This document shows positions 6,906 through 7,459 of a stretch of DNA of 7,459 bases, piece after piece. Origin of the DNA: Defluviitaleaceae bacterium (GTDB lineage Bacteria; Bacillota; Clostridia; Lachnospirales; WRAX01); contig WQSI01000085.1 in NCBI GenBank assembly GCA_009787945.1, forward strand, positions 1-7,459, given 5' to 3'. The position numbers and the translations under genes were made by a program. Within the stretch, counting starts at the first letter, position 1. The number at the start of each line of letters is the position of its first letter. The notes beneath the pieces are model-generated. The model saw only the letters and a program-made list of their open reading frames with translations. It was not told the origin of the DNA and ran no database searches.

Positions 6906-6942
6906 CCCCTTTTTGCGCTACTCTTGGTAGAAAGGGGTTTTT
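6906..6942 (+). terminator. Attenuator terminator in the rplJ leader
   Basis: CCCCTTT (6906-6912) pairs with AAAGGGG (6931-6937), and CTAC (6918-6921) with GTAG (6927-6930), around a TCTTG loop, followed by five T residues (6938-6942). The five bases TTGCG (6913-6917) bulge on the 5' side. These bulged bases plus CTAC are perfectly complementary to 6862-6870 in the L10 leader, so an antiterminator can form instead. Located 40 bases before rplJ. Confidence 0.88.
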
Positions 6943-6981
6943 ATATGCCCCGACACCCTAAAAAGAATCGAGGTGAAACAA

Positions 6982-7459
6982 ATGCCAAAAAACGCTAAAA
7001 AGGAAGCTGTTGTATCTGAAATTAAGGATAAGTTAGGCAGAGCCAGCTCGGTTGTTTTGATTAACGCCCGCGGCTTAACAGTAGAGCAAGACACCATTTT
7101 GCGCAAAAAATTGCGTGAGGCTGGCGTAGACTATAAGGTCTACAAAAACACCATGGTGCGCTTTGCAGTAGAAGGTACAGATTTTGCTGAAATCGCCCCT
7201 CATCTAACTGGCCCTACAACCCTTGCTGTGTCTTATGACGACCCAACAGCCGCCGCCCGCGTTATCAACAAAGAGCTTAAAGCCATGCCTGTGCTTGAAT
7301 TTAAAGCAGGCATCATCGAAAGCACCTTGTATGACGCTAAAGGTGTGGCTGAAATTGCTAGTATTCCAGGGCGCGAAGAGCTTCTTGCTAAACTTCTTGG
7401 TAGCTTTAAATCGCCAATGGCAAGCTTTGCCCGCGTTATTAACGCTATTGCCGAAAATG
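6982..7459 (+). CDS. rplJ: Ribosomal protein L10 (uL10), 3' end cut off by the window
   Basis: The reading frame from ATG 6982 stays open to the window end, giving 159 residues; L10 is usually about 165-175, so only a short C-terminal piece is missing. L10 binds 23S rRNA at the L11 region and carries L7/L12 dimers on its C-terminal helix, forming the stalk that recruits translation GTPases. Family features: start MPKNAKKEAVVSEIKDKL, SSVVLINARGLTVEQ (22-36), LRKKLREAGVDYKVYKNTMV (40-59), the ALTGPT-like HLTGPTTLAVS (74-84), and a helical C-terminal region rich in Ala and Leu (131 onward). Start set by AGGTGA (6971-6976), five bases upstream. rplL would be expected immediately downstream. Neither rplK nor rplA lies upstream, so the common rplKAJL cluster is split here, consistent with a dedicated promoter and attenuator. 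Confidence 0.97.
   Translation, partial: MPKNAKKEAVVSEIKDKLGRASSVVLINARGLTVEQDTILRKKLREAGVDYKVYKNTMVRFAVEGTDFAEIAPHLTGPTTLAVSYDDPTAAARVINKELKAMPVLEFKAGIIESTLYDAKGVAEIASIPGREELLAKLLGSFKSPMASFARVINAIAEN

Noticed and set aside
6918..7106. Minus-strand frame of 62 codons opposite the rplJ start
   Set aside because: It spans the attenuator and the rplJ 5' end in antisense, with no promoter or ribosome binding site support.

Overview
The window looks like a chromosomal segment of a low-to-moderate GC Bacillota, most likely a member of the Clostridia. The reasons are strong AGGAGG-type ribosome binding sites, a Bacillota-style MutS2, an M29 aminopeptidase, a lipobox-bearing surface lipoprotein, and a ribosomal L10 leader with a transcription attenuator in front of rplJ. 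No phage, transposase, CRISPR or tRNA/rRNA gene is visible. Placement below phylum is inference.

Layout. (1) Positions 1-570, plus strand: 3' part of a class 1 dihydroorotate dehydrogenase gene (pyrD). It is followed after 18 bases by (2) a 559-residue lipoprotein with an HEITH metallopeptidase motif (589-2268). The first half of this lipoprotein reads as a degenerate copy of the second. (3) Positions 2269-2429 form a convergent intergenic gap. It holds two GC-rich hairpins that are inverted copies of each other, plus a short imperfect tandem repeat. (4) Positions 2430-6018, minus strand: a two-gene unit, mutS2 first and then an M29-type aminopeptidase 10 bases downstream. The aminopeptidase seems to have lost part of its metal site. 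(5) Positions 6019-6082: short divergent region with a sigma-A-like promoter for (6) a small lytic transglycosylase without a signal peptide (6083-6730, plus). (7) Positions 6731-6981: a weak terminator, a near-consensus promoter, the L10 leader RNA and its attenuator. (8) Position 6982 to the window end: rplJ, cut off near its 3' end.

How it fits together. Most genes are housekeeping functions (pyrimidine synthesis, recombination or ribosome rescue, peptide turnover, cell wall remodelling, ribosome stalk). The best resolved regulatory element is the rplJ leader. A 9-base stretch in the apical part of the L10-binding hairpin is perfectly complementary to the 5' half of the terminator, so the sequence itself shows mutually exclusive antiterminator and terminator folds. 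I do not see an obviously new multi-gene system. The items most worth a second look are the duplicated, partly degenerate metalloprotease-like lipoprotein, the M29 protein with missing metal ligands, and the paired hairpin repeat with compensatory base changes.
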